From positions 1,550,001 through 1,614,000 of the forward strand of contig NZ_CP046027.1 of the NCBI RefSeq assembly GCF_009671065.1: a DNA stretch of 64,000 nt. The letters are read 5' to 3'. Below the pieces are notes generated by a model. That model had not been told where the DNA came from. It ran no database searches and worked only from the letters and a program-made list of their open reading frames with translations. The stretch comes from Neisseria brasiliensis (GTDB lineage Bacteria; Pseudomonadota; Gammaproteobacteria; Burkholderiales; Neisseriaceae). A program made the position numbers and the translations under genes. How positions within the stretch are numbered: position 1 is the first letter of the stretch; each line of letters begins with the position of its first letter. This document shows, piece after piece, positions 51,643 through 60,263 of this stretch.

Positions 51643-52111
51643 GACTTTTCTCATGTGATTGATAGGAAACTCATCTTGCATGGCATTTGAACAGGCTGTT
51701 CAATCATGTCTGTGTGATTGCGGCATCATCACGGCTGACTGTAAAGCCGAATGACAGACAGCTTTTTTGTCTTTAGGTGAGTAATGAAGGCAATCATAAG
51801 CGTTTGTAAGAGTCGTCTCAAACAAAAAAGTTTTACCGTGAGAAAATACGGTTATACGGTAGTTTTATTACGGTTAAAAAATACTAATAGCATAGTGATG
51901 AAGAAAATATAGAAATAAGAAATAAGTATATGAAAAAATAAAGATTTAATTTAAAAATGAAAAAGGAATAATATAAAAATGAGAAGTGCTATCGTCTATT
52001 TACGTAAGATAAATACGAATATATTTACATTATTTAACAAATATATTTATTAATCTATTTACTTTAAAAATAAATTGTTTCAATTTTATTTTGATTAACG
52101 ATAAGTAGAAG
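51643..52111 (-). promoter_or_regulatory. AT-rich leader region upstream of the glycan cluster
   Basis: This stretch of about 470 bp holds no gene. The half nearest the cluster (51690-51790) can form stem-loops (for example GGCTTTACAGTCAGCC on the minus strand). Farther up, three direct TACGGT hexamers lie at 51847, 51855 and 51869. The remainder to 52110 is extremely A/T-rich. No uptake sequence and no JUMPstart (GGCGGTAG) sequence is present. A promoter for the cluster should lie here, but I could not fix its boxes. Confidence 0.5.
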
Positions 52112-52143
52112 CAAAATAAAAGCACACTCATTAAAAGTATGCT
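52112..52143 (-). terminator. Ordinary Rho-independent terminator after ribD
   Basis: On the minus strand AGCATAC and GTGTGCT pair (one G-T) around a 9-nt loop, followed by TTTTATTTT. Confidence 0.7.
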
Positions 52144-52157
52144 TGTTATGGTTTGCA

Positions 52158-53267
52158 CTAAATCGTGTCAGAGCGAACTAGTGTCCATTTAATATCACCA
52201 TCCAATATTTCAACCGACTGGCTTTGCCAGTGTGGCTTCTGCTGCAAAATATCAGGCTGCTCATCAAAATTAAACAGCATTTTACTCGGATTGCCTAAGA
52301 TTTTAGGCGATTGGTACAACACGATTTCATCCACTAAGTCAGCTTGTAAAAAACTGGTATTGAGTGTGGTGCCGGCTTCAATCATCAATTCGCCAATGCC
52401 TTTTTCGGCCAAGATGTTCAAAACCTGCTTTAAATCGAGGCGCTCGCCAATGCTTTCAGACGGCCTGACAATATCGATATGTGGGTAGGCCAAATAAGGC
52501 TGCCAACGTGTTTCATCCTCAATCAAAGTGATAATCAGGGTAGGGCTTTGGCCGTCTGAAACCAGATGGCTGTCTAAAGGTGTGCGCAATTGGCTGTCTA
52601 ACACCACGCGGACGGGTTGGCGCAGGGTAGGGAATGCACGCACATTTAAGCGCGGATTGTCTGCCAGTACCGTGCCGATGCCGGTGAGTATAGCGCAGCT
52701 TTCAGCACGCACTTGCTGCACGTCGTTTCTTGCAGCCTCGCTGGTAATCCATTGGCTTTGGCCGTCTGAGAGCGCGGTTTTACCATCAAGACTGGCGGCG
52801 CATTTGAGCCGTACATAAGGTCGGTTGCGCTCGATGCGCGACAAAAAACCGCGGTTTAATTCGCGTGCTTCACGTTCCAGCAAGCCGCTTTCGGTTTGAA
52901 TGCCTGCCGCGGTCAGCATGGCCAAACCTTTTCCGGCCACCAAAGGATTGGGGTCGGTCATGGCAGCGACCACACGTGTCACACCGCTTTCGATTAAGGC
53001 TTTGGCGCAAGGGGGCGTGCGGCCGTAATGGCTGCAGGGCTCAAGCGTTACATAGGCGGTTGCTCCTTGTGCCATGGCACCGGCCTGCCGTAAGGCATGT
53101 ACTTCGGCATGCGGTTCGCCTGCTTTGACATGGTAGCCTTGGCCGACAATCTGCCCGCCGTGTGCAATGACGCAGCCGACGCGGGGATTGGGGGAAGTGG
53201 AAAAACGCCCCAGCCGGGCAAGGGCAAGGGCGTTTTGCATCATCTGGATATCGGTGTTGCTGAACAT
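52158..53267 (-). CDS. ribD: Bifunctional riboflavin deaminase/reductase RibD
   Basis: This 369-residue enzyme carries out the second and third steps of riboflavin synthesis. The N-terminal deaminase has the zinc site GEPHAEVHALRQAG (His-Ala-Glu, about residue 52) and TLEPCSHYGRTPPCAKALIE (about 75, in parts). The C-terminal reductase has RPYVRLKCAASLDGKTALSDG (about 147, in parts) and GELMIEAGTTLNTSFL (about 298). Length is typical of Neisseria and E. coli RibD. The start ATG abuts a complete uptake sequence. The nrdR-lipoprotein-ribD order suggests one transcript. I see no FMN riboswitch upstream. Confidence 0.95.
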   Translation of the reverse strand: MFSNTDIQMMQNALALARLGRFSTSPNPRVGCVIAHGGQIVGQGYHVKAGEPHAEVHALRQAGAMAQGATAYVTLEPCSHYGRTPPCAKALIESGVTRVVAAMTDPNPLVAGKGLAMLTAAGIQTESGLLEREARELNRGFLSRIERNRPYVRLKCAASLDGKTALSDGQSQWITSEAARNDVQQVRAESCAILTGIGTVLADNPRLNVRAFPTLRQPVRVVLDSQLRTPLDSHLVSDGQSPTLIITLIEDETRWQPYLAYPHIDIVRPSESIGERLDLKQVLNILAEKGIGELMIEAGTTLNTSFLQADLVDEIVLYQSPKILGNPSKMLFNFDEQPDILQQKPHWQSQSVEILDGDIKWTLVRSDTI

Positions 53268-53279
53268 TTCAGACGGCCT
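53268..53279 (-). promoter_or_regulatory. Uptake sequence exactly filling the gap before ribD
   Basis: The 12-base AG uptake sequence occupies the whole gap between the lipoprotein stop codon (53280-53282) and the ribD ATG (53265-53267). Its AAAGG is the only ribosome-binding sequence at 9 nt from the start. Confidence 0.6.
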
Positions 53280-53879
53280 TTATTTGATTAAATTGACGTC
53301 TTTTAAGACGAAAGCCAGTTGCTCGGTAGAAGCGGTAGTCGAACTGGCGCATACGGTATAAATGTTGGTTTCGTGAATGGCAATGCAGTTTTCAGAGAGC
53401 GTGTTGCCGTCTTCAGTGGGTTGGCTGAAACGGTAGTTCATGCGGTTGTCAGTCGCAATGCCCACGCGCATATTATCCATGCCCTTAGCAGATTGAAGGG
53501 TTTCTTTTAAATGGGTGAAATAAGCTTTGGCATCGGTTTTGGCTTTGCCCAAGTTGGCGGTATAGAGCGTGATGCCGGAAGCATTGTCGCGTTGTAGCAA
53601 GGTCAGCTCATCAGCCGAAATGCCTTCGGGATGTAAATTCTGATCGTCAATCACATCGGTAAATTGAGTATTTTCAATCATGATGCGAATTTTACTGTCT
53701 TTGCTGTTCAGCTCTTGCACGGTGTTTTCTTTTACTATCGGCGCAGACGCGGCGGAAGCTGCTGAGGCCGCCGAAGCGATTGGTTCGGAAGCAGCGGCTG
53801 GGGCAGGCGTTTCGCTGACTTTATTGCACGCACTCAGCAATAGTAAAACAAGGATAGACAGTAAAAATTTTGTATTCAT
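53280..53879 (-). CDS. Lipoprotein of unknown function
   Basis: This 199-residue protein has a lipoprotein signal (MNTKFLLSILVLLLLSACNK, Cys at residue 18). A low-complexity Ala/Ser/Pro linker follows (residues 24-48, with AASAASAASA). The rest is a mixed alpha-beta domain with two cysteines near the end (ENCIAIHETNIYTVCASS, about 163-176) that could form a disulfide in the periplasm. I do not recognise the domain. It lies between nrdR and ribD in the same orientation. The linker, if made of short repeats, could vary in length between strains. Confidence 0.8.
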   Translation of the reverse strand: MNTKFLLSILVLLLLSACNKVSETPAPAAASEPIASAASAASAASAPIVKENTVQELNSKDSKIRIMIENTQFTDVIDDQNLHPEGISADELTLLQRDNASGITLYTANLGKAKTDAKAYFTHLKETLQSAKGMDNMRVGIATDNRMNYRFSQPTEDGNTLSENCIAIHETNIYTVCASSTTASTEQLAFVLKDVNLIK

Positions 53880-53925
53880 GTTGATGACTCATTGTCTTCT
53901 CATGGTCAAATGGTTTCAGATGGCC

Positions 53926-54390
53926 TTATTCAGCTTGCTGGGATTGTGGCAAGGTAGCAATTGCTTGGGTAAATTCCGAAACATCATTAAAACTTTTATA
54001 AACCGAAGCGAAGCGAACATAGGCCACTTGGTCGATTTTGGCCAATTCTTCCATCGCCATTTCTCCGACCAGTTGTGATGGCACTTCTTTTTTGCCCAGT
54101 TGATACAGGCGCTGCTCAATTAGGGCAACGGTTTCGTCGATTTTTTCTGGAGTAACAGGGCGTTTGTGCAGGGCGCGGGAAAGGCTGGTGTGAAGCTTGT
54201 GCGGGTTGAAGTTGACGCGGCTGCCATTGGTTTTCAACACTTGTGGCATACGCATTTCAACCGTTTCAAAGGTGCTGAAGCGTTGTCCGCAAGACACGCA
54301 GCGGCGACGGCGGCGGATGCTGTTGGTTTCTTCCAGCAGGCGCGAGTCGGTAACCTGTGTGTTGGCGTGTTGGCAAAACGGACATTTCAT
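53926..54390 (-). CDS. nrdR: Ribonucleotide reductase repressor NrdR
   Basis: This 154-residue regulator senses ATP/dATP and represses ribonucleotide reductase genes. The N-terminal zinc ribbon is CPFCQHANTQVTDSR...RRCVSCGQRF (residues 3-37). The ATP-cone domain (FNPHKLHTSLSRALHKRPVTPEKIDE, about 60) follows, then VAYVRFASVYKSFNDVSEF. Length matches the family (149 in E. coli). It is often found beside ribD, as here. A degenerate uptake sequence overlaps its 3' end. Confidence 0.95.
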   Translation of the reverse strand: MKCPFCQHANTQVTDSRLLEETNSIRRRRRCVSCGQRFSTFETVEMRMPQVLKTNGSRVNFNPHKLHTSLSRALHKRPVTPEKIDETVALIEQRLYQLGKKEVPSQLVGEMAMEELAKIDQVAYVRFASVYKSFNDVSEFTQAIATLPQSQQAE

Positions 54391-54468
54391 ATGCAGCTAA
54401 ATCGTTTGTTTGTAAATAGATATTGTAACTGATAGCCGCATATCCGTATAGCGGAAAAGAATAGCAGA

Positions 54469-54497
54469 GGCCGTCTGAAACGTTTCAGACGGCCTTT
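54469..54497. terminator. Paired uptake-sequence terminator after the amidotransferase gene
   Basis: AGAGGCCGTCTGAAAC and GTTTCAGACGGCCTTT form a tight hairpin, 15 bp past the stop codon at 54513. Confidence 0.8.
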
Positions 54498-54512
54498 GTC
54501 AATCAAACAATT

Positions 54513-55355
54513 TTAGCAAGACACGCCGACAGCACGCGCCAGCGCCAAACCTTCTTCAACGCTCATGTAAATAGCGGTATGCGGTTTGTCGGAGTGGACA
54601 ATATCGCCTTGGTGGAACATCACCAATTCATTCACCGCCAATTGGTGCCAAGTTTCGTCGCGGGTCAACGGTAGCGTAGCGATAACGGCAACTTTATCGT
54701 TGGGCGTGGTCACTTCGGCAAAATCGACCATCACATCATCATCTAATAAACGGGCTTGACCAAACGGTGCTTTGCGCACGATGTAGTGCAACAAAGTGCT
54801 GGCATGGGCAAACAGGTAATCGCCGTTAGACATCACAAAATTAAACAAGCCATAGGTGCGAATCTCGTGGGTTAACTCGCTGATGGCGGCAAACAAAGTG
54901 GCTTCATCAGGTTTTTCGCTAAATTGCTGACGTAAGCGGTTGAGAATATAGCAAAAGGCACGTTCTGAATCGGTGCAGCCGACAGCGCGGTAAAAATTGC
55001 TTTGTTCCGGTGCAAAATCAATCAGATGACCATTATGGGCAAACAGCCAATATTCGCCCCACATTTCACGCACAAACGGATGCGTATTGGCGAGCGAAGT
55101 TTGGCCTTGGGAGGCTTTGCGGATGTGTGCGATGACATTTTCTGATTTGATAGGATAATCGCGCACCAAATCAGCCACAGGGGAATTGGCACTCGGTTTG
55201 TCGTCATGAAACAGGCGGATGCCTTTGCCTTCGAAAAAGCCGATGCCAAAACCATCTGCGTGGTGGTCGGTGAGGCCGCCACGCCGTCTGAAACCTTCAA
55301 ACGAAAACGTGATGTCGGTAGGGGTGTTGCAGTTCATGCCGAGCAGTTGGCACAT
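54513..55355 (-). CDS. Class II glutamine amidotransferase (YafJ-like)
   Basis: This 280-residue Ntn-type glutaminase starts MCQLLGMNC. The Cys at position 2 is the nucleophile exposed after Met removal, so I chose ATG 55355 over one two codons upstream. Other features are RGGLTDHHADGFGIGFFEG (about residue 25), VIAHIRKASQGQTSLANTHPF (about 74, in parts) and YWLFAHNGHL (about 102), which shape the glutamine pocket. There is no synthase domain, as in YafJ/Gat-like stand-alone members; the acceptor of the ammonia is unknown. Monocistronic between terminators. Confidence 0.9.
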   Translation of the reverse strand: MCQLLGMNCNTPTDITFSFEGFRRRGGLTDHHADGFGIGFFEGKGIRLFHDDKPSANSPVADLVRDYPIKSENVIAHIRKASQGQTSLANTHPFVREMWGEYWLFAHNGHLIDFAPEQSNFYRAVGCTDSERAFCYILNRLRQQFSEKPDEATLFAAISELTHEIRTYGLFNFVMSNGDYLFAHASTLLHYIVRKAPFGQARLLDDDVMVDFAEVTTPNDKVAVIATLPLTRDETWHQLAVNELVMFHQGDIVHSDKPHTAIYMSVEEGLALARAVGVSC

Positions 55356-55466
55356 GGGCAAAGCCTTTATGAATGTGAGAGCGAGACATTAGATTATGGT
55401 ATATCAGACCAGGGATTTCAATAGCTTTGTGGTGCTATGGTTAGCGTGAATCGGAATATGGCTTGA

Positions 55467-55509
55467 GGCCGTCTGAAAGGGTTGAACAGTTCAATCTTTC
55501 AGACGGCCT
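55467..55509 (-). terminator. Paired uptake-sequence terminator after aroB
   Basis: GAGGCCGTCTGAAAG and CTTTCAGACGGCCTTTTT are inverted around a 15-nt loop with a T tract. Confidence 0.8.
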
Positions 55510-55529
55510 TTTTCATCATTCAATCTCGC

Positions 55530-56609
55530 TTACAAATAAGGCTGTAATGTGCGCTCAAGAATGGCCATATCGGTGATTTCGGTAATATTGGCTTCGCCTA
55601 GCCGGTTTAAACCGATAAAACGCATCACGCCGCTGCTGACTTTTTTGTCGTGGCTCATGTGCTCAATCCATTTTTCAAAGGCAAACTGCGGCGGAGCGGC
55701 AGGCAGCTTGGCAGCTTCCAGTAAAGCAGCGATGCGTTGGGTATCGGCAGTGGTGGTTTTGCCCAGCTGTTCTGATAAGCGGGCGGCTAAGACGGTGCCG
55801 GCGGCGACGGCTTCACCGTGTAACCAAACGCCGTAGCCCATTTCGGCTTCAATCGCATGGCCGAAAGTGTGGCCTAGATTGAGCCATGCGCGGATGCCTT
55901 GTTCGGTTTCATCTTGTGCCACGATGTCTGCTTTCATTTTGCAGCAATGATAAACCGCTTGCGCCAGTTTTTCTGGATGTTGCGCCATTAAATCGGACAT
56001 ATTTTGCTCTAACCAAGCGAAGAAATCGGCATCGCCCAGCGCACCGTATTTCACCACTTCAGCCATACCGGCAGACAATTCGCGCTGCGGCAAGGTTTGC
56101 AGCGTGCTTAGATCGGCGAGTACGGCTTGCGGCTGGTAAAAGGCGCCAATCATGTTTTTACCCAAGGGGTGGTTGATGGCTGTTTTACCGCCGACGGAAG
56201 AATCCACTTGGCTTAACAAGGTGGTCGGTACTTGAATAAACGGTGCACCGCGTTGGTAAGTGGCTGCAGCGAAACCAACCATATCGCCAATCACGCCGCC
56301 ACCCAGTGCGATTAAGGTAGTTTTGCGTTCGGCACGGTTTTGCATCAGACCATCAAAAATCAGGTTTAGGGTTTGCCAGTTTTTGTGTTCTTCGCCATCG
56401 GGGAGAATAATGCTGAAATGCGCGATGCCAAGTTTGTCTAAGGCCGTCTGAAAGCTTTTTAAATACAGCGGAGCAATGGTTTCATTGGTGATGATGGCAG
56501 CTTTTTTGGTTAAATAAGGCTGCAACAGTTCATCAGCTTGCTCCAGTAGATTTTGGCCGATAAAAATCGGGTATTGATGAGAAGGGGTTTGAACGCTTAG
56601 GGTATGCAT
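55530..56609 (-). CDS. aroB: 3-dehydroquinate synthase
   Basis: This 359-residue NAD- and zinc-dependent enzyme makes dehydroquinate in the shikimate pathway. Hallmarks are DGEEHKNWQTLNLIFDGLM (about residue 71), ALGGGVIGDMVGFAAATYQRG (about 98, in parts), VPTTLLSQVDSSVGGKTAINHPLGKNMIGAF (about 128, in parts), the zinc ligand Glu in GMAEVVKYG, and histidines in LNLGHTFGHAIEAE (about 248). Length is typical. It follows aroK (168 bp) after a stem of paired uptake sequences, so the two may be transcribed separately. Confidence 0.96.
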   Translation of the reverse strand: MHTLSVQTPSHQYPIFIGQNLLEQADELLQPYLTKKAAIITNETIAPLYLKSFQTALDKLGIAHFSIILPDGEEHKNWQTLNLIFDGLMQNRAERKTTLIALGGGVIGDMVGFAAATYQRGAPFIQVPTTLLSQVDSSVGGKTAINHPLGKNMIGAFYQPQAVLADLSTLQTLPQRELSAGMAEVVKYGALGDADFFAWLEQNMSDLMAQHPEKLAQAVYHCCKMKADIVAQDETEQGIRAWLNLGHTFGHAIEAEMGYGVWLHGEAVAAGTVLAARLSEQLGKTTTADTQRIAALLEAAKLPAAPPQFAFEKWIEHMSHDKKVSSGVMRFIGLNRLGEANITEITDMAILERTLQPYL

Positions 56610-56640
56610 GATGATTCCTACGATGTGTCGGTTGACGAGA

Positions 56641-56682
56641 AAGGCCGTCTGAAAGCATGAGGAAACCTGTTTCAGACGGCCT
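56641..56682 (-). terminator. Paired uptake-sequence stem between aroK and aroB
   Basis: AAAGGCCGTCTGAAAG and TTTCAGACGGCCTTT are inverted. They lie after aroK and before aroB. Confidence 0.72.
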
Positions 56683-56776
56683 TTGCCGTAATATATGTCT
56701 AAAATAGAAATAATACAGCGTTGTTCGCGCTTATGTATTTAGCTGCATAGGGCGTCACTGTTGTCTTGTCTTATTT

Positions 56777-57322
56777 CTATGTTAAACGACTAGAATTGCC
56801 ATCTGTGTTAACCGGCTGCAGGGCATTGAGTAGGCGGTTGACCGTTTTTTGATAATGTTCTGATTCAATGACTAGATGGGCGGTCTCGCGGTAAATGCTG
56901 TCGCGAATATCGTATAGCTCTTGCAGCTTGGTCAACGGGTCTTCAACTTGTAACAAGGGGCGGTTGGTATCGTAGCGGGTACGTTCCAACAGAATTTCCG
57001 GGCGGGTGTGCAGATAAATAACAGTGCCGTGTTCTCTTAAGCATTTGCGGTTTTCTTCGCGCAAAGGCGCGCCGCCGCCGGTAGATAAAACGATATTTTC
57101 TAAGGCGCACAGCTTTTTGAGCATATTGCTTTCACGGTCACGAAAACCTTGTTCGCCTTCCATTTCAAAAATAGTCGGAATAGAGACACCGGAAGCCACG
57201 CAGATTTCATGGTCGCTGTCGTAAAAAGGGCGGTCGAGCATTTGGGCGATGTGTTTGCCCAAAGTGGTTTTGCCGGCGCCCATCAGCCCGATAAAAATTA
57301 AGTTGCCGTTGATTTTTTCCAT
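56777..57322 (-). CDS. aroK: Shikimate kinase
   Basis: This 181-residue kinase phosphorylates shikimate. The P-loop is FIGLMGAGKTTLGKHIA (residues 11-27). Shikimate-site residues are FYDSDHEI (Asp, about 35), FRDRES (Arg, about 60) and VLSTGGGAPLREENR (about 80). The lid has LERTRYDTNRPLL (Arg, about 118). The C-terminal tail after residue 165 (LNALQPVNTDGNSS) is a little longer than usual. Downstream of pilQ, but a strong 14-bp stem terminator lies between, so aroK needs a promoter in the 120-bp gap. Confidence 0.95.
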   Translation of the reverse strand: MEKINGNLIFIGLMGAGKTTLGKHIAQMLDRPFYDSDHEICVASGVSIPTIFEMEGEQGFRDRESNMLKKLCALENIVLSTGGGAPLREENRKCLREHGTVIYLHTRPEILLERTRYDTNRPLLQVEDPLTKLQELYDIRDSIYRETAHLVIESEHYQKTVNRLLNALQPVNTDGNSSRLT

Positions 57323-57397
57323 AATAGCGGCATTCTATACGAAATTGGCAGGAAAATGTTTTATCTTGAATGTTTCTCATTTTTTACGCAAGGAAAT

Positions 57398-57437
57398 ATT
57401 AAAACGGGCATACATTTGAGAATATGTATGCCCGTTT
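57398..57437 (-). terminator. Strong Rho-independent terminator after pilQ
   Basis: A perfect 14-bp stem (57402-57415 with 57424-57437, 8-nt loop) reading CGGGCATACAT is followed on the minus strand by TTTTAATATT. No uptake sequence is involved. Confidence 0.88.
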
Positions 57438-57444
57438 GGCAGGA

Positions 57445-59631
57445 TTAGTAGCGCAAGTTGTTGCCTACGCTATCCATGATGCGCGGCGTGATGAAAACCA
57501 GCAATTCACGGCGCGCTTCATTGCGGCTGCGAGATTTGAACAAATTGCCCACTACCGGAATGTCACCCAATAAAGGTACTTTGTTGACCGTATTGGAATT
57601 TTCTTCCTCGTAAATACCGCCCACAATCAAGGTACCTCCATCTTCCACCATGGCTTGTGTGTTCAGACTCTTGGTGCTGATACACATGGTGCTCAATGAA
57701 TCTACAGTACAGTTTTGCGGTGTATCTTTATTGATTTTCACCGTCATGATGATTTGGCCATCAGGCGTAATATTCGGCGTTACCGTCAAGCCCAATACCG
57801 CTTTTTTGAACGATACCGAAGTAGCGCCGCTCGAAGTCGCTTCTTGGTAAGGAATTTCTGTACCCGATTCGATGGTCGCTTCTTTGCGGTCTTGTGTCAG
57901 TACGCGCGGATTGGAAATAGTTTTGCTCTTGTTTTGACCTTCAGCAGCGGCCAATTCCAAGCCCAATGCGCCGGAAGCAAATGAGCGAACCAGGGCAATT
58001 GAAGTAGTTGCTGCATTGGTGGTTGGTAGGCTGATATTTGGGCTCATTTCCAAAGCGGTTAAGGTTGGAATAGTGGTAGAGCCGCTTAAAATCGCATTGG
58101 CAGCAGCGACATTGTTATTGTAAGCAGTCCCCGTATTCTTCACAGCATTTGACCAGCTTGAGCCCCAAGTATTACGGCCTTTCACGCCGGTATAGCCAAA
58201 TTTCACACCCAAATCGCGTGAGAAGCCTTCATCTGCTTCTACAATTCGTGCTTCAACCATCACTTGGCGTGTCGGTACATCCAGCTCGTTAATCAGCTTG
58301 CGGAATTTCTCAATCACGCTGTGATTATCCGTAATAATCAAGGTATTGGTGGCAGGGTCAATCAAGGCGCTGCCGCGGTTGCTCAATAAGGTGTTACGGT
58401 TATTGTTGCTATTATTTGTGCTGCCGTTTTCTTCAATACGCAGAATTTTGCGGAATTCTTCAACGTTTTTGTATTTCAATTGGAAGGTTTGTGACAACAA
58501 TGGGCCTAATTCGGCAATCTCTTTTTCCGCTTGCAAGAATGCTTTATCTTTAGCCAACAATTCATCGCGCGGAGCGATATTGATGATATTACCTTGGCGA
58601 CGCATGTCTAAATTACGCGCCTGCATCACCAAATCCAATGCTTGATCCCAAGGCACGTCTTTTAACGACAAAGTCATTTTGCCGTTAACCGTATCGCTGG
58701 CCACGATATTCATGCCTGATTCTTTAGACAAAATCTGCAAAATAGTGCGAACTTCTACATCTTGGAAATCTAAAGAGATTTTGCGGCCGTTGAAAGATTT
58801 GTTGGCATTATTGCGTAAGCCACGGCTTTCAGTCGTAGCAGCTTTTGGCACAATTTCAAAAGTATGACGACCAGCAGCAGATTGGGTGCTGATGTCCCAG
58901 TTGCCTTTGGTGCGGATAATCAATTGTGTTGCATTACCAATGCGTTTTAACGTTACGTTTTGCACCGGTGTATTGAAATCGCCTACATCTAAATTGCGTT
59001 GCGCTTGAGTGGGCAGGGGGTGATTTTTTAAGGTAATTACCACACGGTCACGCTCTTGCTTCACATCAGGGCTGCCGGAGAAGGTAGGGGCGGATAATTC
59101 TACAACACCAGAGTTACGCGAACCTTTGCGGAAATCAACATTGGCACTGGTGGCGACTTGGCTGGCTTGAGTAGCACGTGCTGCGGCAGGAGTAGGGGCA
59201 GGTGCGGGAGCCGAATAAGAGGCTGCTGGTGCAGCTACATTTTGATCAGAGGCTTCGCTGACATAAACCCATACTTCGTCACCACGGATTTCGGTGTTGT
59301 ATTGACCAGTTTTGTTCAAGCCTAACAAAATGCGGGCGCGATCGTTATTCTGAGCCGCGGTAATTTGGGTTAATAAAGGGTCTGAATATTCCAATACCGG
59401 TTGCGATAATTGAATATTGGTATTGGCAAAATCCAAGGCGATGCGTGCAGGTGTAGAAGTCACAAAGCCGGTGGGGCTGGTAATGTCGCGATCAAAACGG
59501 ATTTTGATAATTTTTTGATTATCAGGCAAAGTCGATACGTTGATATCGGTAATATTGCCGGCAAAGGCCGTCTGAACAGCCATTGCCATACTCAGAGCAG
59601 CAAAGAGTTTTGTCATGCGGTTGATTTTCAT
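57445..59631 (-). CDS. pilQ: Type IV pilus secretin PilQ
   Basis: This 728-residue outer-membrane pore lets the pilus, and incoming DNA, pass. The signal peptide ends at about MAVQTAFA (residue 24). Two AMIN domains follow (about 26-125 and 170-265), then the secretin N0/N1 domains (ISLDFQDVEVRTILQILSKESGMNIV, about 290). The secretin core runs about 460-725 and ends VGGIYEEENSNTVNKVPLLGDIPVVGNLF. Between the AMIN domains is an Ala/Pro-rich linker (AAPAASYSAPAPAPTPAAARA) where meningococcal PilQ (about 770 residues) has basic repeats. AAGGGG lies 9 nt before the ATG. It is last in pilMNOPQ. Confidence 0.96.
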   Translation of the reverse strand: MKINRMTKLFAALSMAMAVQTAFAGNITDINVSTLPDNQKIIKIRFDRDITSPTGFVTSTPARIALDFANTNIQLSQPVLEYSDPLLTQITAAQNNDRARILLGLNKTGQYNTEIRGDEVWVYVSEASDQNVAAPAASYSAPAPAPTPAAARATQASQVATSANVDFRKGSRNSGVVELSAPTFSGSPDVKQERDRVVITLKNHPLPTQAQRNLDVGDFNTPVQNVTLKRIGNATQLIIRTKGNWDISTQSAAGRHTFEIVPKAATTESRGLRNNANKSFNGRKISLDFQDVEVRTILQILSKESGMNIVASDTVNGKMTLSLKDVPWDQALDLVMQARNLDMRRQGNIINIAPRDELLAKDKAFLQAEKEIAELGPLLSQTFQLKYKNVEEFRKILRIEENGSTNNSNNNRNTLLSNRGSALIDPATNTLIITDNHSVIEKFRKLINELDVPTRQVMVEARIVEADEGFSRDLGVKFGYTGVKGRNTWGSSWSNAVKNTGTAYNNNVAAANAILSGSTTIPTLTALEMSPNISLPTTNAATTSIALVRSFASGALGLELAAAEGQNKSKTISNPRVLTQDRKEATIESGTEIPYQEATSSGATSVSFKKAVLGLTVTPNITPDGQIIMTVKINKDTPQNCTVDSLSTMCISTKSLNTQAMVEDGGTLIVGGIYEEENSNTVNKVPLLGDIPVVGNLFKSRSRNEARRELLVFITPRIMDSVGNNLRY

Positions 59632-59648
59632 AAAGTGAGACCCCTTAA

Positions 59649-60242
59649 TTAATTTGTAACAAGCGCAGCATTTTCGCCGACAGGTGCAGATTGTTGTGCT
59701 GTAGGTGTAGCGGTTTGTGGCAGGTTGCTGCTGTCCGATTGGCTGCTTAAAGGTAATTCGGCTGTGCGGTAAATCCAGTTGCCGTAGCTGTCTTCAACCA
59801 TTTCGGTAATGATGATTTTATCTTCAGTAATCCGTTGGATTTTACCGTAATTTTGTCCAATGTAATTACCCGGTACAACGGTGTAAACGTGATTTTCAGC
59901 TTGGATGAAGCCGGAAATACGGTTGCCGCTGCGCAAGCTGCCCACATAGCGAAGATTTTCTAAGCTGAAGGCCTCCAAAGTCTCTTTGGTGCGGCGCAGG
60001 TTAGGTGCATTGCTGCCGGTTCGTACAGTCAAATTTTGCAAGCGTCGAGAATCGAATGCGTTCGGACCGGAGTAGCTTGGCGGAATATACGCTTTAGGCG
60101 GCGTCACAGTCGGTTCTTCAAACGGAATAATGTGTTTCTTGGCATCAGCGCGGGTTTGCGTCATCCATTGACTTAAATCATCATAAGTCGGGGTGCATGC
60201 CGCAAGGCTGAAAACGCCTAGGAGTAAGATAGTATTTTTCAT
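59649..60242 (-). CDS. pilP: Type IV pilus assembly lipoprotein PilP
   Basis: This 197-residue inner-membrane lipoprotein links PilN/PilO to the secretin PilQ. The signal ends in a lipobox (GVFSLAACTP, Cys at about residue 16). A disordered linker follows, then the PilP beta domain: LENLRYVGSLRSGNRISGFIQAENHVYTVVPGNYIGQNYGKI (about residues 93-135 in parts) and IITEMVEDSYGNWIYR. The Ser/Gln/Pro-rich tail after residue 165 is longer than in meningococcal PilP (181). It lies 17 bp before pilQ and 21 bp after pilO. Confidence 0.95.
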   Translation of the reverse strand: MKNTILLLGVFSLAACTPTYDDLSQWMTQTRADAKKHIIPFEEPTVTPPKAYIPPSYSGPNAFDSRRLQNLTVRTGSNAPNLRRTKETLEAFSLENLRYVGSLRSGNRISGFIQAENHVYTVVPGNYIGQNYGKIQRITEDKIIITEMVEDSYGNWIYRTAELPLSSQSDSSNLPQTATPTAQQSAPVGENAALVTN

Positions 60243-60263
60243 GATTTCCCTATGTTACTTTTT

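Noticed and set aside
51643..52157. JUMPstart/ops element for RfaH control of the glycan cluster
   Set aside because: No GGCGGTAG on either strand of the leader.
53130..53400. FMN riboswitch upstream of ribD
   Set aside because: The upstream DNA is coding (lipoprotein gene) and shows none of the conserved RFN-element segments.
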